Source: an uncultured delta proteobacterium (GTDB taxonomy: Bacteria; Desulfobacterota; Desulfovibrionia; Desulfovibrionales; Desulfovibrionaceae). Taken from it: a stretch of DNA of 64,000 bases. Shown here one piece after another: positions 8,411 through 21,569 of this stretch; the stretch's first letter is position 1, and every line of letters begins with the position of its first letter. A program made the position numbers and the translations under genes. The DNA lies in assembly GCA_900079685.1 (NCBI GenBank), contig LT599018.1, positions 2,085,486 to 2,149,485 on the forward strand, in the 5' to 3' direction. A model generated the notes under the pieces. It was given only the letters and a program-made list of their open reading frames with translations. It made no database searches and was not told the DNA's origin.

Positions 8411-9422
8411 GAGCGGCCCTTGGGGCGAAGCAGGTACAGCCGCGTCATGACCCAGTCCGCGACAAGCGCGGGGTTGACCTGCGCGGTGACGCTTTCCTGC
8501 CCTTCGGCCAGGACGGCGCCGGCTATGGCAAGGCGGTTTTCCGGCAGGGAGGCGAAGAACCGGGCCAGATCCGCTTCCGGGGACGCGCCGGGCGCGATGC
8601 CCTCGCCCGTCATGCCGGAAAAGACCTGGGCCATGGCGCGCTGGCAGACAAGAATGAGGGCCAGCGCCCCGGCCGCGTCAACGCCACCGCGCGCGCCGGT
8701 GCGGTCGAACAGGCCCGAGCCGGTGGCCAGAAATTTTGCCGCCGTGGCGGCCCAGCCGCGCGCGGTTTCCGGGTCCGCTCCGTCCTCTTTGGCGACGAGC
8801 GGGTCGGGCCAGGCCAGCGTCAGCACCCAGGACCGCGAGACCAGCGTGGGAAGAAGCCGCTCGCGCTGCGGGGCCGTGAGGACGAAAACCGTCGCGGGCA
8901 GCGCTTCTTCCAGAGACTTCAGCATGGCGTTGGCCGCCGCTTCGGTCAGGCTCTGGGCTTCGGAAAGGATCACCACGCGGTACTTCGACTCCCGCGCGGC
9001 TTCGCCGAGGGTCGCCCGGACGGCCCGCACCTCGTCGATGGTGATGCTGCCCGCCGTCCCGTCCAGGAAAAACAGGTCGCGGTGCAGCCGGGCCAGGAAC
9101 TTCAGGCAGACGGGGCAGGCGAGGCAAGGTTCCGCGCCGTCTTCACCATCAGAAAGAGGCGCTTCGCAATTGAGGGCCATGCCCCAGTAAAGGGCGAAAT
9201 CCGCCCGCTCCTTCGCCGAGCCGCCTTCCAGCAAAATCACGCGGGGCGGGGAGGCAGCGAGCGACCGGAGAAAGGAAAAGGCCCGGCCGTGGCGGCCGGA
9301 ACCGGCAAGGGAACGCAAACCCGCCGCCAGGGACGCCATGTCCCCGGCAGCGGGCAGGCTATCGGCCTCCGCTTCGCGCGGCGGGCGCTTTTTCGCGCCC
9401 GCTGTGGCGGTATCGTCAGTCA

Positions 9423-9423
<1 letters not shown>
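8407..9423 (-). CDS. holB: DNA polymerase III delta-prime-like clamp loader subunit
   Basis: The 338-residue AAA+ protein has the clamp-loader zinc module (CLACPVCLKF) and the region ITIDEVRAVRATLGEAARES. These are followed by YRVVILSEAQSLTEAAANAMLKSLEE, the classic delta-prime/gamma stretch. A canonical Walker A is absent (LLEGGSAKERADF), as expected for the ATP-independent delta-prime subunit. The start overlaps the purA stop by one base (TAATG) and the stop overlaps the DUF523 start, so the three genes are probably translated in series. Confidence 0.88.
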
Positions 9424-12491
<3,068 letters not shown>

Positions 12492-13002
12492 CTTTTCTCC
12501 GGCCCCGCTCCCGGCCTTTTTGCTGTTCTGCTCGAACCAGGCCTTGGTTTTATCCATTCCGGCAAGGGGAGCCTCGCTGTGCGCGGCCGCAACCCCGGCG
12601 GCGAGATGCTGGTTGAACAGCTGGTTCTTCAGCCGCACGGCCTGGATCAGGCTGAACACGATGGCCGCCTCTTCCCACCGTTTCGTCGGTTCGAAGCGCT
12701 CCACGATCGTGGCGTATTTATCCCACAGCGCTATGAGTGACGCCTCGTCATATGCGTTCAATTGACCGGCCATTTTCTGCAGCATGCGTTCCATATGGTT
12801 TCCTTTCACAAAAACAGGCACGCTCAGGTTCCTTCTCTCGGGCGCGCGGGGCCAGAATACTGGAAAGCGCGATGGGCCGCAAATGGAAATTGCCCGTTGC
12901 CGCCGTCTATGCTAGTAATCCTTCCGGCCGGACTTTTTCCCGCGCCCCTTGCCCGGCGCGGCATTGCCGCAACGACGCCCCACCGTTTTTCCCGGAGGTT
13001 TT

Positions 13003-14274
13003 ATGAGTTCCCTGAAAGCCATGTACACCACCATTTCCGACGACCCGTTCCCGCCCGACCTTACCATCACGCTCGGCGGTCAGAAACTTGTGTATACAAA
13101 ACGCGTCTGGTCCATTGACGGGGAACAGCGGGGCCTGCGCTACGGCGAAAACCCGGACCAGCCCGCCGCCGTGTACGAACTGGCGGAAGGTTCCCTCACC
13201 ATCGGCGGCAAGGACTACCGCGCGCCCGGGGAAAGTGTCGTTTCCGCCCTGAACGAGGCCCAGATGATCCAGGCCGGGAAACATCCGGGGAAAACCAACC
13301 TCACGGACGTGGACAACGCCGTCAATATTCTGCAATACCTGACGGCCAAGCCCGCCGCCCTGATCCTCAAGCACAACAACCCCTGCGGGGCGGCCTGGTC
13401 GGAAAAGGGCGTGGGCGACGCATTGGAAAAAGCCTTCTGGTGCGACCGCATCGCCGCCTTCGGCGGGGCCGTGGTCGTCAACCGCCCCATGGACATGGCC
13501 GCCGCCGCCATCGTCGACGGCGCCTACTTTGAAGTGGTTGCCGCGCCCTCCTTTGAGCCGGGCGTTCTGGACATCCTCAAAAAGCGCAAAAACCTGCGTA
13601 TCATGGAACTGCCCGCCCTCGCGGACCTTACCGCCATGGCGGCCAGGCCCTTCCTGGATATCAAATCCCTCTCCGACGGCGGGCTTGTCCTCCAGCAGTC
13701 CTTCATGAACCGCATCCGCACGGCGGCGGACTTTTTGCCTGCGTCCGTCACCACCAAGGAAGGCACCACCCTCGTCGCCAGAAAGCCCAACCCCGCCGAA
13801 GCGGACGATTTGCTCTTCGCCTGGGCCGTCGAAGCCGGGGTTACCTCCAACTCAGTCATTTTCGTGAAGGACGGGGCCACCGTCGCCATCGGCACCGGCG
13901 AGCAGGACCGCGTCGGCTGCGTGGAACTGGCCATCTACAAGGCCTATACCAAGTACACGGACAAGCTCGTGTTCCAAAAAACCGGCCAGTCCCTGTACGA
14001 ATTGACCCTCAAAGCCCAAACCGACGCGGCAGCCGCCAACATCCTCGAGGAATGCAAACAGCTTGCGGAACAAGCCAAAGGGGGCCTGGCGGGGTCAAGC
14101 GTGGTTTCCGACGGGTTCTTCCCCTTCCGCGACGGGGTGGACGCGGCCATGGTCCATAACATCAGGGCCATCGCCCAGCCCGGCGGCTCGCTCCGCGACG
14201 CCGAGGTCATCGGCGCGGTCAATGAGCGGGATGTCGCCATGGTGTTCACCGGGCAGCGGTCGTTCAAGCATTAA
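13003..14274 (+). CDS. Stand-alone AICAR transformylase (PurH C-terminal domain)
   Basis: The 423-residue protein carries the AICAR formyltransferase motifs RYGENPDQ (residues 46-53) and KHNNPCG (123-129) and ends in VFTGQRSFKH. It lacks the roughly 200-residue N-terminal IMP cyclohydrolase domain found in bifunctional PurH. It would therefore only formylate AICAR to FAICAR, and ring closure must be encoded elsewhere. GGAGG precedes the ATG by four bases. It heads a run of plus-strand housekeeping genes. Confidence 0.88.
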   Translation: MSSLKAMYTTISDDPFPPDLTITLGGQKLVYTKRVWSIDGEQRGLRYGENPDQPAAVYELAEGSLTIGGKDYRAPGESVVSALNEAQMIQAGKHPGKTNLTDVDNAVNILQYLTAKPAALILKHNNPCGAAWSEKGVGDALEKAFWCDRIAAFGGAVVVNRPMDMAAAAIVDGAYFEVVAAPSFEPGVLDILKKRKNLRIMELPALADLTAMAARPFLDIKSLSDGGLVLQQSFMNRIRTAADFLPASVTTKEGTTLVARKPNPAEADDLLFAWAVEAGVTSNSVIFVKDGATVAIGTGEQDRVGCVELAIYKAYTKYTDKLVFQKTGQSLYELTLKAQTDAAAANILEECKQLAEQAKGGLAGSSVVSDGFFPFRDGVDAAMVHNIRAIAQPGGSLRDAEVIGAVNERDVAMVFTGQRSFKH

Positions 14275-14308
14275 GAGTATATGCAACAGTTTAACTAAAG
14301 TAGTTTTC

Positions 14309-16435
14309 ATGTCTGATTCGCGCGTCGCCTTCCCCACCCCCGGCTGTCTTGTTGAATGCATGCAGGGGAACAAACCCGTTCTGTATTGGGTGCTGGAATC
14401 CGGGAACGATACTGTCCGCATCCTGGCTCTTGGCGGGAAGGAAAGCAAACTGGCCGTGTCGCGTCTTCTGCCATGGTACGGGCCGGTTTTTCCGGCGGAC
14501 AAAACCCGCGAGGCCATCGGGAAAATTCTGGAAGAGCACGCGCGACGGCGGGAAGATGCCGCAAACGGCATCAATATCCTGGAAATCTGGGACCTGGCCC
14601 AGGGCGAGGTGCCGCACGCCTCGGCTTTCTGGCTGGCGGAACTGGCCTGGGAAAACCCGGACATCGACCAGGTGGCGGCCATGGGGCATGCGGCGCTGGC
14701 CTGTAAAACCCACTTCAAATTTTCCCCGCCGGACTTTGAAATCTATGACGCCGCCACCGTGGAGAAAAAAACCGCCGAGCAGGACGCCATGCGGGAACGC
14801 GAAGCCCTGGCGAGCATCGGCGGCGAATTTTTCCGCAACCTGTGGGCGGTTACTGACAGAAAACGCACGCCCCTGACGGCCGAAGAATTCCCGGCGGCGG
14901 AACACACCGTTGTATTTGAACGGCTGCTCCGGGACAGGCTGGCCGACCCGGAAACCCAAAACGATGCGGAAACCTGGAAACTGCTGACCAAAAGCCTGCC
15001 GGACGACCCGCACCTGCCGCTGCTTCTGGCCGTTGCCTGGGGCCTGGTGCCGGAACACCACAACTTCTGGCTGGACCGGGCCGGGTACGAACCGGACGAA
15101 GCCTGGACCGTCCCGCTCGCGGACGAAGTCGCGACGCTGCGCGCATCCGTCGCCGCCGCTTCGGACGCAGAGCCGGAGACCGCTTCCGGACCGGGCGGCG
15201 CGCCGTTCATCAGTATTGACCCCGCCTCCACGGCGGATTTTGACGACGCGTTTTCCCTGGCCAAAAACGAAGACGGCACCTTTTCCCTGTCCCTGGCGTT
15301 TGCTTGCCCGGCCAGATTCTGGCCTTTCGGCGGCGCCCTGGACAAGGCGGTCTGCCGCCGCGCGAGCAGTTTGTACCTGCCGGAATCCGATCTGCACATG
15401 ATGCCCCAGGAACTGGTCATCGCGTTCAGCCTGCTGGAAAACGAGCGCCGTCCCGTGGGCCTTTTGGAGATGACCCTTTCAGCCGGGGGGGAACTGCTCT
15501 CCCTTGCTCCCAGGCTCGCCTGGGTCACGGTGGCCGCCAACTTGACTCTTCCCGGCTGCCAGGCTGTCATGGACGGGCCGAACGCCACCGTGCCGGTCAC
15601 GGCCAGGCAGATCACCGCCGCCGCCCCTTACGCGGCCATGCTCGGCCACGGGCTGGAACTGGCCCGGATACTCCAGGAACGCCGCGTCGCGGCCGGGGCC
15701 GTCATCACCGAACGGCCGGACCCGGACGTGACCCTGGAACATGAAGACGGCAAGACCACGGTCTCCGTCTGCCACGCGCCGAGCACGCCTTCCGCCCAGA
15801 TGGTCGTCGGGGAGTTCATGATCCTGGCCAACAACGCGTGGGCTTCCTGGGCCGCCGAGCGCGGCATCCCCCTTATTTTCCGCACCCAGGACGTTACCCT
15901 GCCCAAGGAGTTTTCCGGCATCTGGACCGAGCCGGAGGACATCGCGCGCATCGTCAAGCACTTGCCGCCCTCAAGCCTGGAGTTGGACCACCGCCCGCAT
16001 ACGGGCCTGGGCGTTGCCATTTACGCCCCTTTGACCTCATCCATAAGACGGTATACTGATCTGGTTAACACGGCGCAGATCGCAACCTACCTGCAAACGG
16101 GCGCACCGCGCCTCGACCGGCAGCAGCTCGCGTCTTTGCAGCCCGCCATGTCCTCCTTCGCGGAAATGACCGGGCGTATCCAGCGCTACCGGCCGCGCTA
16201 CTGGAAGCTCTTGTTCTACAAACAGATGGGCGACAGGATGTGGTGGGATGCCGTGGTGGTTGAGGAAAACGACGCCTTTGCCGTGCTGTGGCTGCCGCTG
16301 ACCCAGATCGCGGTGCGCGCGCGGCGCAAGACCATGGGCGAAAAAGTCTATCCCGGCGAAAGGGTGAAAGTGCGGATCGGCAAGGTCGATCCGTTGCGGA
16401 ACGAAATCCGCGTCATGGCCGTTTCAGAACAGTGA
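14309..16435 (+). CDS. RNase II/RNB-family exoribonuclease
   Basis: The 708-residue protein contains the RNB catalytic loop [16 protein letters not shown] near residue 300 with the cluster of metal-binding aspartates. The distal motif [22 protein letters not shown] follows, and the C-terminus (from about 640) is an S1/OB-like RNA-binding domain. It should degrade RNA 3' to 5' in the cytoplasm. The start [17 protein letters not shown] has no strong ribosome binding site. It follows the AICAR transformylase by 34 bases. Confidence 0.85.
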   Translation: MSDSRVAFPTPGCLVECMQGNKPVLYWVLESGNDTVRILALGGKESKLAVSRLLPWYGPVFPADKTREAIGKILEEHARRREDAANGINILEIWDLAQGEVPHASAFWLAELAWENPDIDQVAAMGHAALACKTHFKFSPPDFEIYDAATVEKKTAEQDAMREREALASIGGEFFRNLWAVTDRKRTPLTAEEFPAAEHTVVFERLLRDRLADPETQNDAETWKLLTKSLPDDPHLPLLLAVAWGLVPEHHNFWLDRAGYEPDEAWTVPLADEVATLRASVAAASDAEPETASGPGGAPFISIDPASTADFDDAFSLAKNEDGTFSLSLAFACPARFWPFGGALDKAVCRRASSLYLPESDLHMMPQELVIAFSLLENERRPVGLLEMTLSAGGELLSLAPRLAWVTVAANLTLPGCQAVMDGPNATVPVTARQITAAAPYAAMLGHGLELARILQERRVAAGAVITERPDPDVTLEHEDGKTTVSVCHAPSTPSAQMVVGEFMILANNAWASWAAERGIPLIFRTQDVTLPKEFSGIWTEPEDIARIVKHLPPSSLELDHRPHTGLGVAIYAPLTSSIRRYTDLVNTAQIATYLQTGAPRLDRQQLASLQPAMSSFAEMTGRIQRYRPRYWKLLFYKQMGDRMWWDAVVVEENDAFAVLWLPLTQIAVRARRKTMGEKVYPGERVKVRIGKVDPLRNEIRVMAVSEQ

Positions 16436-16442
16436 GGTAGTT

Positions 16443-17045
16443 ATGCTTGGTTGGTTGTGGCTGCCCGTTGCGTACGTGCTGGGGTCCATCCCCTTCGGCC
16501 TTATTGTCGCCACGAAGTTTTGCGGGCTTGACCCGCGAGCCGGCGGGAGCGGCAATACCGGCGCGACCAACGTCGCCCGGCTCTGCGGCCCCAAGTGGGG
16601 CGTTGTCGTGCTCGTCTGCGACGCGCTGAAAGGCCTTGTGGCCGTGGCCGTGGCCATGCATCTGGCGCCGGATTCCGCTTTTCTGCACTCCCTCGCCGCC
16701 ATGGCGGCCATTATCGGCCACCGCTATTCCCTGTTCATGGGATTCAAGGGCGGCAAGGCCGTGGCCACCACCGTGGGCGTATTCATCCCCCTGGCCTTCT
16801 GGCAGCTTGTCGTGGCCGGAGCCGTCTGCATCCTGGTCATCTGGCGCTCGGGCTTCGTGTCCCTGGGGTCCTTGACTCTGGTTACGCTCCTGCCCGTGCT
16901 GCTGCTCGTTTCCGGTTCCTGGGGGCCGCTCCCCCTCGCCATCCTCGTCATGGCTCTGGTGTATTACGCGCACCGGGAAAACATCCGCCGCCTCATGCGC
17001 GGCGAGGAAAAGCCCTGGCTGAAGCCGAAAGAAAAAACGGAATAA
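16443..17045 (+). CDS. plsY: Acyl-phosphate glycerol-3-phosphate acyltransferase
   Basis: The 200-residue inner-membrane enzyme transfers an acyl group from acyl-phosphate to glycerol 3-phosphate, the first step of phospholipid synthesis. The PlsY motifs are visible: GSGNTGATN after the first membrane helix and [18 protein letters not shown] in the middle, with about five hydrophobic segments. It starts seven bases after the RNB gene stop (GAGGTAGTT as ribosome binding site) and is followed closely by thrC. Confidence 0.95.
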   Translation: MLGWLWLPVAYVLGSIPFGLIVATKFCGLDPRAGGSGNTGATNVARLCGPKWGVVVLVCDALKGLVAVAVAMHLAPDSAFLHSLAAMAAIIGHRYSLFMGFKGGKAVATTVGVFIPLAFWQLVVAGAVCILVIWRSGFVSLGSLTLVTLLPVLLLVSGSWGPLPLAILVMALVYYAHRENIRRLMRGEEKPWLKPKEKTE

Positions 17046-17056
17046 AAGGAAGATCC

Positions 17057-18517
17057 ATGAGCTCACCCCGCGCCGCCGACACGTTCCCCTCCTACCGGGG
17101 GACAATGCAATACCACTGCCTTTCCTGCGATGCCCGCCACGGCATTGACGAGCTTCTCTACACCTGCCCCTCCTGCGGCGAGGTTCTCCTGCTTGAGGAT
17201 ACGGGCTTTGACCGCTTGAAAAAAACGTCCGGCCGGGAATGGCGCGACATTTTCGATACCCGCGCGTCCACCCGCAACCCTTCCTTGCGCGGGATATTCC
17301 GGTTCTACGAACTCATGGCCCCGGTGGTGGAGGAAAAAGACGTCCTCTACCTCGGCGAGGGCAACACGCCCATAGTGGCCGCGTCAGGCGCTCTCGCCGG
17401 GGAAGTCGGGGTGCCCTTCGCCTACAAGAACGACGGGCAAAACCCCAGCGCCTCCTTCAAGGACCGGGGCATGGCCTGCGCGTTCAGTTATTTGCAGTCC
17501 CTGGTGCGCAAGCACAACTGGGATTCCGTGCTGACCATCTGCGCCTCCACCGGGGATACATCCGCGGCCGCCGCGCTGTACGCCTCGTACCTCGGCGGCC
17601 CGATCAAATCCGTGGTGCTCCTGCCCCAGGGAAAGGTTACCCCGCAGCAGCTCTCCCAGCCGCTCGGCAGCGGGGCCACGGTGCTGGAAATTCCCGGCGT
17701 GTTCGACGACTGCATGAAAGTGGTGGAACAATTGGCGGATACCTACCGCGTGGCGCTGCTCAACTCCAAGAACAGCTGGCGCATCCTCGGGCAGGAATCC
17801 TTCTCCTTCGAGGTGGCGCAGTGGTACGGCTGGGATGTGTCCAACCTCGCGATTTTCGTGCCCATCGGCAACGCGGGTAACGTCACGGCCATCATGTCCG
17901 GGTTCCTCAAGCTGCATGCGCTCGGCATCATTGAAAAACTGCCGCGCCTGTTCGGCGTGCAGTCCGAACACGCGGACCCTGTCTACCGTTACTACGCCGT
18001 GCCGGACGCGTCCAAACGGCATTACGCGCCCGTTACCGTCACGCCCAGTGTGGCCCAGGCCGCCATGATCGGCAACCCCGTGTCCTTCCCCCGGGTGAAA
18101 CACCTGGCGGAAAAATACACGGCCATCGGCGGCGAGCAGGCCTTCCAGGTCATGCAGGTGACGGAGCAGTCCATCATGGATTCCATGATCCAGGCCAACC
18201 GCCACGGGCATATCGCCTGCACCCAGGGCGGGGAAACCCTGGCGGGATTGAAGGCCGCGCTGCATCACGGCCTCATGCGGAAAGGGGAGACGGCCGTGCT
18301 CGATTCCACGGCGCACGCGTTGAAGTTCATGGATTTCCAGAACATGTATTTCACGGATTCGTTCCCGGCGGAATACGGCGTAACGCCCGACCCGGCGCTG
18401 GCCAACGCGCCGAAGCTGGTTATCGGCGGCGACAAAAAGGCCGCCCTGCCCGAAAAGGAGTTTACCCTGGCGGCGGCGGCGGCCGTGGCGGAGACATTGG
18501 GGTTGCAAAAGCGGTAA
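17057..18517 (+). CDS. thrC: Threonine synthase with N-terminal zinc ribbon
   Basis: The 486-residue PLP enzyme converts O-phosphohomoserine to threonine. The N-terminus carries a zinc ribbon (C21, C24, C37, C40). The PLP lysine is K135 in NPSASFKDRGM, and the phosphate-binding segment IPIGNAGN-like (FVPIGNAGNV) lies near residue 275. The start at 17057 follows AAAAGGA and lies 12 bases after the plsY stop. A long perfect hairpin follows the stop codon. Confidence 0.93.
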   Translation: MSSPRAADTFPSYRGTMQYHCLSCDARHGIDELLYTCPSCGEVLLLEDTGFDRLKKTSGREWRDIFDTRASTRNPSLRGIFRFYELMAPVVEEKDVLYLGEGNTPIVAASGALAGEVGVPFAYKNDGQNPSASFKDRGMACAFSYLQSLVRKHNWDSVLTICASTGDTSAAAALYASYLGGPIKSVVLLPQGKVTPQQLSQPLGSGATVLEIPGVFDDCMKVVEQLADTYRVALLNSKNSWRILGQESFSFEVAQWYGWDVSNLAIFVPIGNAGNVTAIMSGFLKLHALGIIEKLPRLFGVQSEHADPVYRYYAVPDASKRHYAPVTVTPSVAQAAMIGNPVSFPRVKHLAEKYTAIGGEQAFQVMQVTEQSIMDSMIQANRHGHIACTQGGETLAGLKAALHHGLMRKGETAVLDSTAHALKFMDFQNMYFTDSFPAEYGVTPDPALANAPKLVIGGDKKAALPEKEFTLAAAAAVAETLGLQKR

Positions 18518-18530
18518 GAGCGGAAAAACA

Positions 18531-18574
18531 GAACGCATGAAAGCCCGCCGGAAACAGCGGGCTTTCATGCGTTC
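18531..18574. terminator. Bidirectional hairpin between thrC and the lipoprotein gene
   Basis: An 18-bp perfect stem (GAACGCATGAAAGCCCGC with its complement) surrounds an 8-base loop. The GGAAAAACA on its left side gives a U-rich run for minus-strand transcripts, so it ends the lipoprotein unit efficiently. On the plus strand there is no U-tract. Confidence 0.8.
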
Positions 18575-18590
18575 TCACGCTATTGACACT

Positions 18591-19346
18591 CTAAAACGAC
18601 GATTTCATGGGCTGGGGCTTGGGCCCGCCTTCCACTTCAAACCGCGGGCCGTCCACGGGCTGCGCCCAGCGGCCTATGATGTTCCCCATGTCTTCCGCGA
18701 TCGTTCTGGCAAGCGCGAACATGGGGTCCGACGGCGCGCGCGTCTCCGTGGAGAACACGATATAGTCGTTGACCATGCGCGCGGGCATCAGCGCGGACTG
18801 GGCCATGGACCAGATGAGCTGCCCCGAGGCGGTATCGTAAATTTCCACTTGCAGGGCCACCTGGCTGTCGGCCTCGGACCCGCCCGCGTAATAATATGTC
18901 ACAAACCCGCCGATAACGACGTCCGCGCCCCTGGCTCTCGCGGCCGCTATGGCGCGGTCGCGGCGGAACGGCCCCTGATTCGCGTCAAATTCCATGACTG
19001 AGAACAGCCGCTTGGCAAGCCAGGTCTGCCAGACGACCCGGGCCTGGGTGTAACCGATTATTTCCGGGTCGGTTATGGGCTGGGTTACCCGGAAGGGGAC
19101 GAACAGCGCCGTCAGTTGGGAGTCCGCGACCTCGGCGGGCTGCACGTAGACCGAAGGCGGATCGCGCCGCGCCCATTGGTCGCGGTAGACGACGGTCTGG
19201 CCGGTAAGGTCGAAGTTGACCCTGTCGTCCACATACGCGCACCCGGAAACGAACGCCGGGAGCACCAGGGCAAGGCAAAGCAGAAAACATGAAAAAAAAC
19301 GGCGCGCTGTATGCGATCTGTTGTGATGCACGGAATGGATAAGCAT
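18591..19346 (-). CDS. Outer-membrane-type lipoprotein of unknown function
   Basis: The 251-residue protein has a lipoprotein signal ending in LPAFVSGC, so the lipidated cysteine is near residue 36. The middle (RARGADVVIGGFVTYYYAGGSEADSQVALQVEIYDT) resembles lipoproteins with a GNA1162/curli-assembly-like fold that assemble on envelope complexes. That resemblance is only an inference. The start at 19346 (AGGTCAGGT upstream) is chosen because a longer upstream start would bury the signal peptide. Confidence 0.7.
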   Translation of the reverse strand: MLIHSVHHNRSHTARRFFSCFLLCLALVLPAFVSGCAYVDDRVNFDLTGQTVVYRDQWARRDPPSVYVQPAEVADSQLTALFVPFRVTQPITDPEIIGYTQARVVWQTWLAKRLFSVMEFDANQGPFRRDRAIAAARARGADVVIGGFVTYYYAGGSEADSQVALQVEIYDTASGQLIWSMAQSALMPARMVNDYIVFSTETRAPSDPMFALARTIAEDMGNIIGRWAQPVDGPRFEVEGGPKPQPMKSSF

Positions 19347-19620
19347 ACCTGACCTCGTTCTGTAATGTGCGCGGGATCGCCCGCGCGAAACGCCGACGGC
19401 ATTTTGACGGCGCTTGTGTTGCACGGAAAGCAAAGCAAGAATGATGCCGAAGCGTTTATACCGGCAACGCCCTCCCCGCGGCGGCTGAAACCGCATTGTT
19501 TACACGACCGCGCAACCGCTTTCATTGATTCAGGATTCGTGGTATGTCTTTACTTCAGACTGCTCGACGGATCATAAAAAACGCGCGGCCTTCCGGCAGT
19601 GTGGAAAACCAGGCGTTGCC

Positions 19621-20196
19621 ATGAGCCAAAAAATGTACCGCATCGGCGAAGCCGCAACCAAACTGAACCTGAAAAGTTATGTGTTGCGCTTCTGGGAAAC
19701 GGAGTTCCCGCAGATCGCGCCCATCCGCACGGAAAAGGGCCAGCGGCTGTACAGGGAATCCGATCTCGCCGTTTTGGGGCGCATCCGCTATCTGTTGCAC
19801 GAGCGCGGGCTTACCATTGACGGCGCCCGCCGCCTCCTGCGCGAGGAAGCGGCAAAAGGCACCCTGTACACGGGCGCCGCCATGCTGTCCGACGAGAACA
19901 TCACGGACGAATTCCCTGACGAGCTCCCTGACGACGGCGCCGAATCCGCCGCCGACAGCGGGTTCGCGGACGGCGAGGACATCCCCGGCGAGGCCGCGGG
20001 CCCCTCGCCGAAGACGGAACACCACAGCCCGGTCCAGGCCAGCCTTTTCCCGGCGGCCGGAGCCGTCAGGCCGGACGGGCCAGGCGGAGCGGGCGGGCCG
20101 GACGGTGCCGTCACGGACGAATTGCGGGCCATTATAACCGAGCTTGCGGCCATCCGCCGGCTGCTCGTTGCCGATACACCCGGAGAAATGCCATGA
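19621..20196 (+). CDS. MerR-family transcriptional regulator
   Basis: The 191-residue protein begins MSQKMYRIGEAATKLNLKSYVLRFWETEFPQI, the winged-helix MerR DNA-binding domain (residues 5-75). A long acidic, low-complexity middle follows, and a short C-terminal helix (TDELRAIITELAAIRRLLVA) may dimerise or bind a partner. No metal-binding cysteines are seen. The stop overlaps the rpe start (ATGA), so the two are translationally coupled. The target genes are unknown. Confidence 0.85.
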   Translation: MSQKMYRIGEAATKLNLKSYVLRFWETEFPQIAPIRTEKGQRLYRESDLAVLGRIRYLLHERGLTIDGARRLLREEAAKGTLYTGAAMLSDENITDEFPDELPDDGAESAADSGFADGEDIPGEAAGPSPKTEHHSPVQASLFPAAGAVRPDGPGGAGGPDGAVTDELRAIITELAAIRRLLVADTPGEMP

Positions 20197-20843
20197 TACT
20201 CAGCCCTTCGATGCTTTCATCAGATTTTTCCCGCCTGGGCGAAGAGATAGCCGCTCTGGAAGAGGCCGGGCTTACGTGGGTGCACTGGGACGTCATGGAC
20301 GGTTCCTTTGTGCCGAACATCACCTTCGGCCCGCCCGTCATCAAAAACCTCCGCAAGAAAAGTAACTTGTTTTTCGACGTGCACCTGATGATCCGCGAGC
20401 CGGAAAAACACCTCGCGGCTTTCGCGGACGCCGGGGCGGACATGCTGGTCGTGCATGCGGAAGCCTGCACCCATCTGCACCGTACCCTCGGCGCCATCAG
20501 GGAACTGGGCATGAAGTCCGGGGTGGCCCTGAACCCGGCAACGCCCGTTCACGTGCTTGAACACGTCATGGACGTTACGGACATGGTGCTCGTCATGACG
20601 GTCAACCCCGGTTTTGGCGGGCAGAGCTTCATCCCTTCCGGCCTTGCGAAAATCCGCGCCGTGCGCACCATGTGCAACCGGCAGGAAAAGGAAATTCTCA
20701 TCCAGGCGGACGGCGGCATCAGCCCCGCCAACGCCGGGGAAATCGTCATGGCCGGCGCGTCCGTGCTGGTGGCGGGCTCCGCCTTTTTCAGCGCCGCCTC
20801 ATACCGGGAACGGCGTGAGGAATTTGAAAAGGCCGTGGCATAA
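20193..20843 (+). CDS. rpe: Ribulose-phosphate 3-epimerase
   Basis: The 216-residue TIM-barrel enzyme interconverts ribulose 5-phosphate and xylulose 5-phosphate. Conserved stretches are MILSPSMLSSDFSRLGEEI at the start, HWDVMDGSFVPNITFGPPVI with the metal-binding HxDxMDG, VHAEACTHLHRT, and VNPGFGGQSFI. The length is typical. It begins inside the stop region of the MerR gene. Confidence 0.96.
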   Translation: MILSPSMLSSDFSRLGEEIAALEEAGLTWVHWDVMDGSFVPNITFGPPVIKNLRKKSNLFFDVHLMIREPEKHLAAFADAGADMLVVHAEACTHLHRTLGAIRELGMKSGVALNPATPVHVLEHVMDVTDMVLVMTVNPGFGGQSFIPSGLAKIRAVRTMCNRQEKEILIQADGGISPANAGEIVMAGASVLVAGSAFFSAASYRERREEFEKAVA

Positions 20844-20904
20844 CGCCGCGTATTCCCGAAGGGCGAGACGTATTCACAACGCTGACCATTCCAGGAGAGA
20901 TATC

Positions 20905-21123
20905 ATGACGCTTGATCCCGCGCTGTTGCACATTCTGGCTTGTCCCGTCTGCCGGGGCGGCCTTGAAATTATGGGCGAGGCCGAAGGGCTTGCCTGCGCG
21001 CGGTGCGCCGTGGTCTATCCCATCCGGGACGAAATTCCCGTCATGCTGGCCGAGGAAGCGGTGGCTTTTCGCGAATGGTCCGCCGGGAAACGCGAGGCCG
21101 TCCCTCTGCCGCCAAAACCCTAG
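20905..21123 (+). CDS. Trm112/UPF0434-family small protein
   Basis: The 72-residue protein begins MTLDPALLHILACPVCRGGL and has a second, reduced metal site in LACARCAVVYPIRDEIPVML. This is the pattern of the YcaR/Trm112 family, in which homologues activate methyltransferases or act as zinc-binding adaptors. GGAGA precedes the ATG by six bases. It lies between rpe and two Hsp20 genes, and its partner is not evident. Confidence 0.85.
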   Translation: MTLDPALLHILACPVCRGGLEIMGEAEGLACARCAVVYPIRDEIPVMLAEEAVAFREWSAGKREAVPLPPKP

Positions 21124-21131
21124 GAGACGGT

Positions 21132-21569
21132 ATGCCTGCGAATCTTCCCCTGATTTACGGCTTTCCGACCCTTCTTGACCGGCTTATGGACCAAACGGAT
21201 TTTCTGCCCCTGCCCGCCCCGCAGGAGGTCAGCGCGCGGCACTTCCCGCCGCTCCAGATTTTCGAGGATGAAAATGCTCTGCACGTCCGGGCCAGCGTTC
21301 CCGGCATATCCCTGGAAAACCTCCAGCTGATCCTTGATTCCAAAACGCTTTCCTTACGGGGCGTCATTCCCTTTCTGCCCGGCCGCCACCTCCGGCGCGA
21401 CAGGCCCGCCGGCCCGTTCAAGCGCGACATCCGCCTGCCCTTTCCGGTACAGGCCGACGCGATCCGGGCCGCCGTCCGCAACGGCGTCCTGACCGTCACC
21501 CTGCCCAGAACCCCGCTTACGAAAAAACGCATCATCCCGGTAAGCGGCGCGACGCGGGTACCGTCATGA
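21132..21569 (+). CDS. Hsp20-family small heat-shock protein (first of tandem pair)
   Basis: The 145-residue protein has an alpha-crystallin domain from about residue 38 (PPLQIFEDENALHVRASVPGISLENLQLIL) to NGVLTVTLPRTP near the C-terminus. It should act as an ATP-independent holdase in the cytoplasm. It starts nine bases after the Trm112-like gene, and its stop overlaps the start of a second Hsp20 gene (ATGA). Tandem, diverged pairs of this kind often form mixed oligomers. Confidence 0.88.
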   Translation: MPANLPLIYGFPTLLDRLMDQTDFLPLPAPQEVSARHFPPLQIFEDENALHVRASVPGISLENLQLILDSKTLSLRGVIPFLPGRHLRRDRPAGPFKRDIRLPFPVQADAIRAAVRNGVLTVTLPRTPLTKKRIIPVSGATRVPS

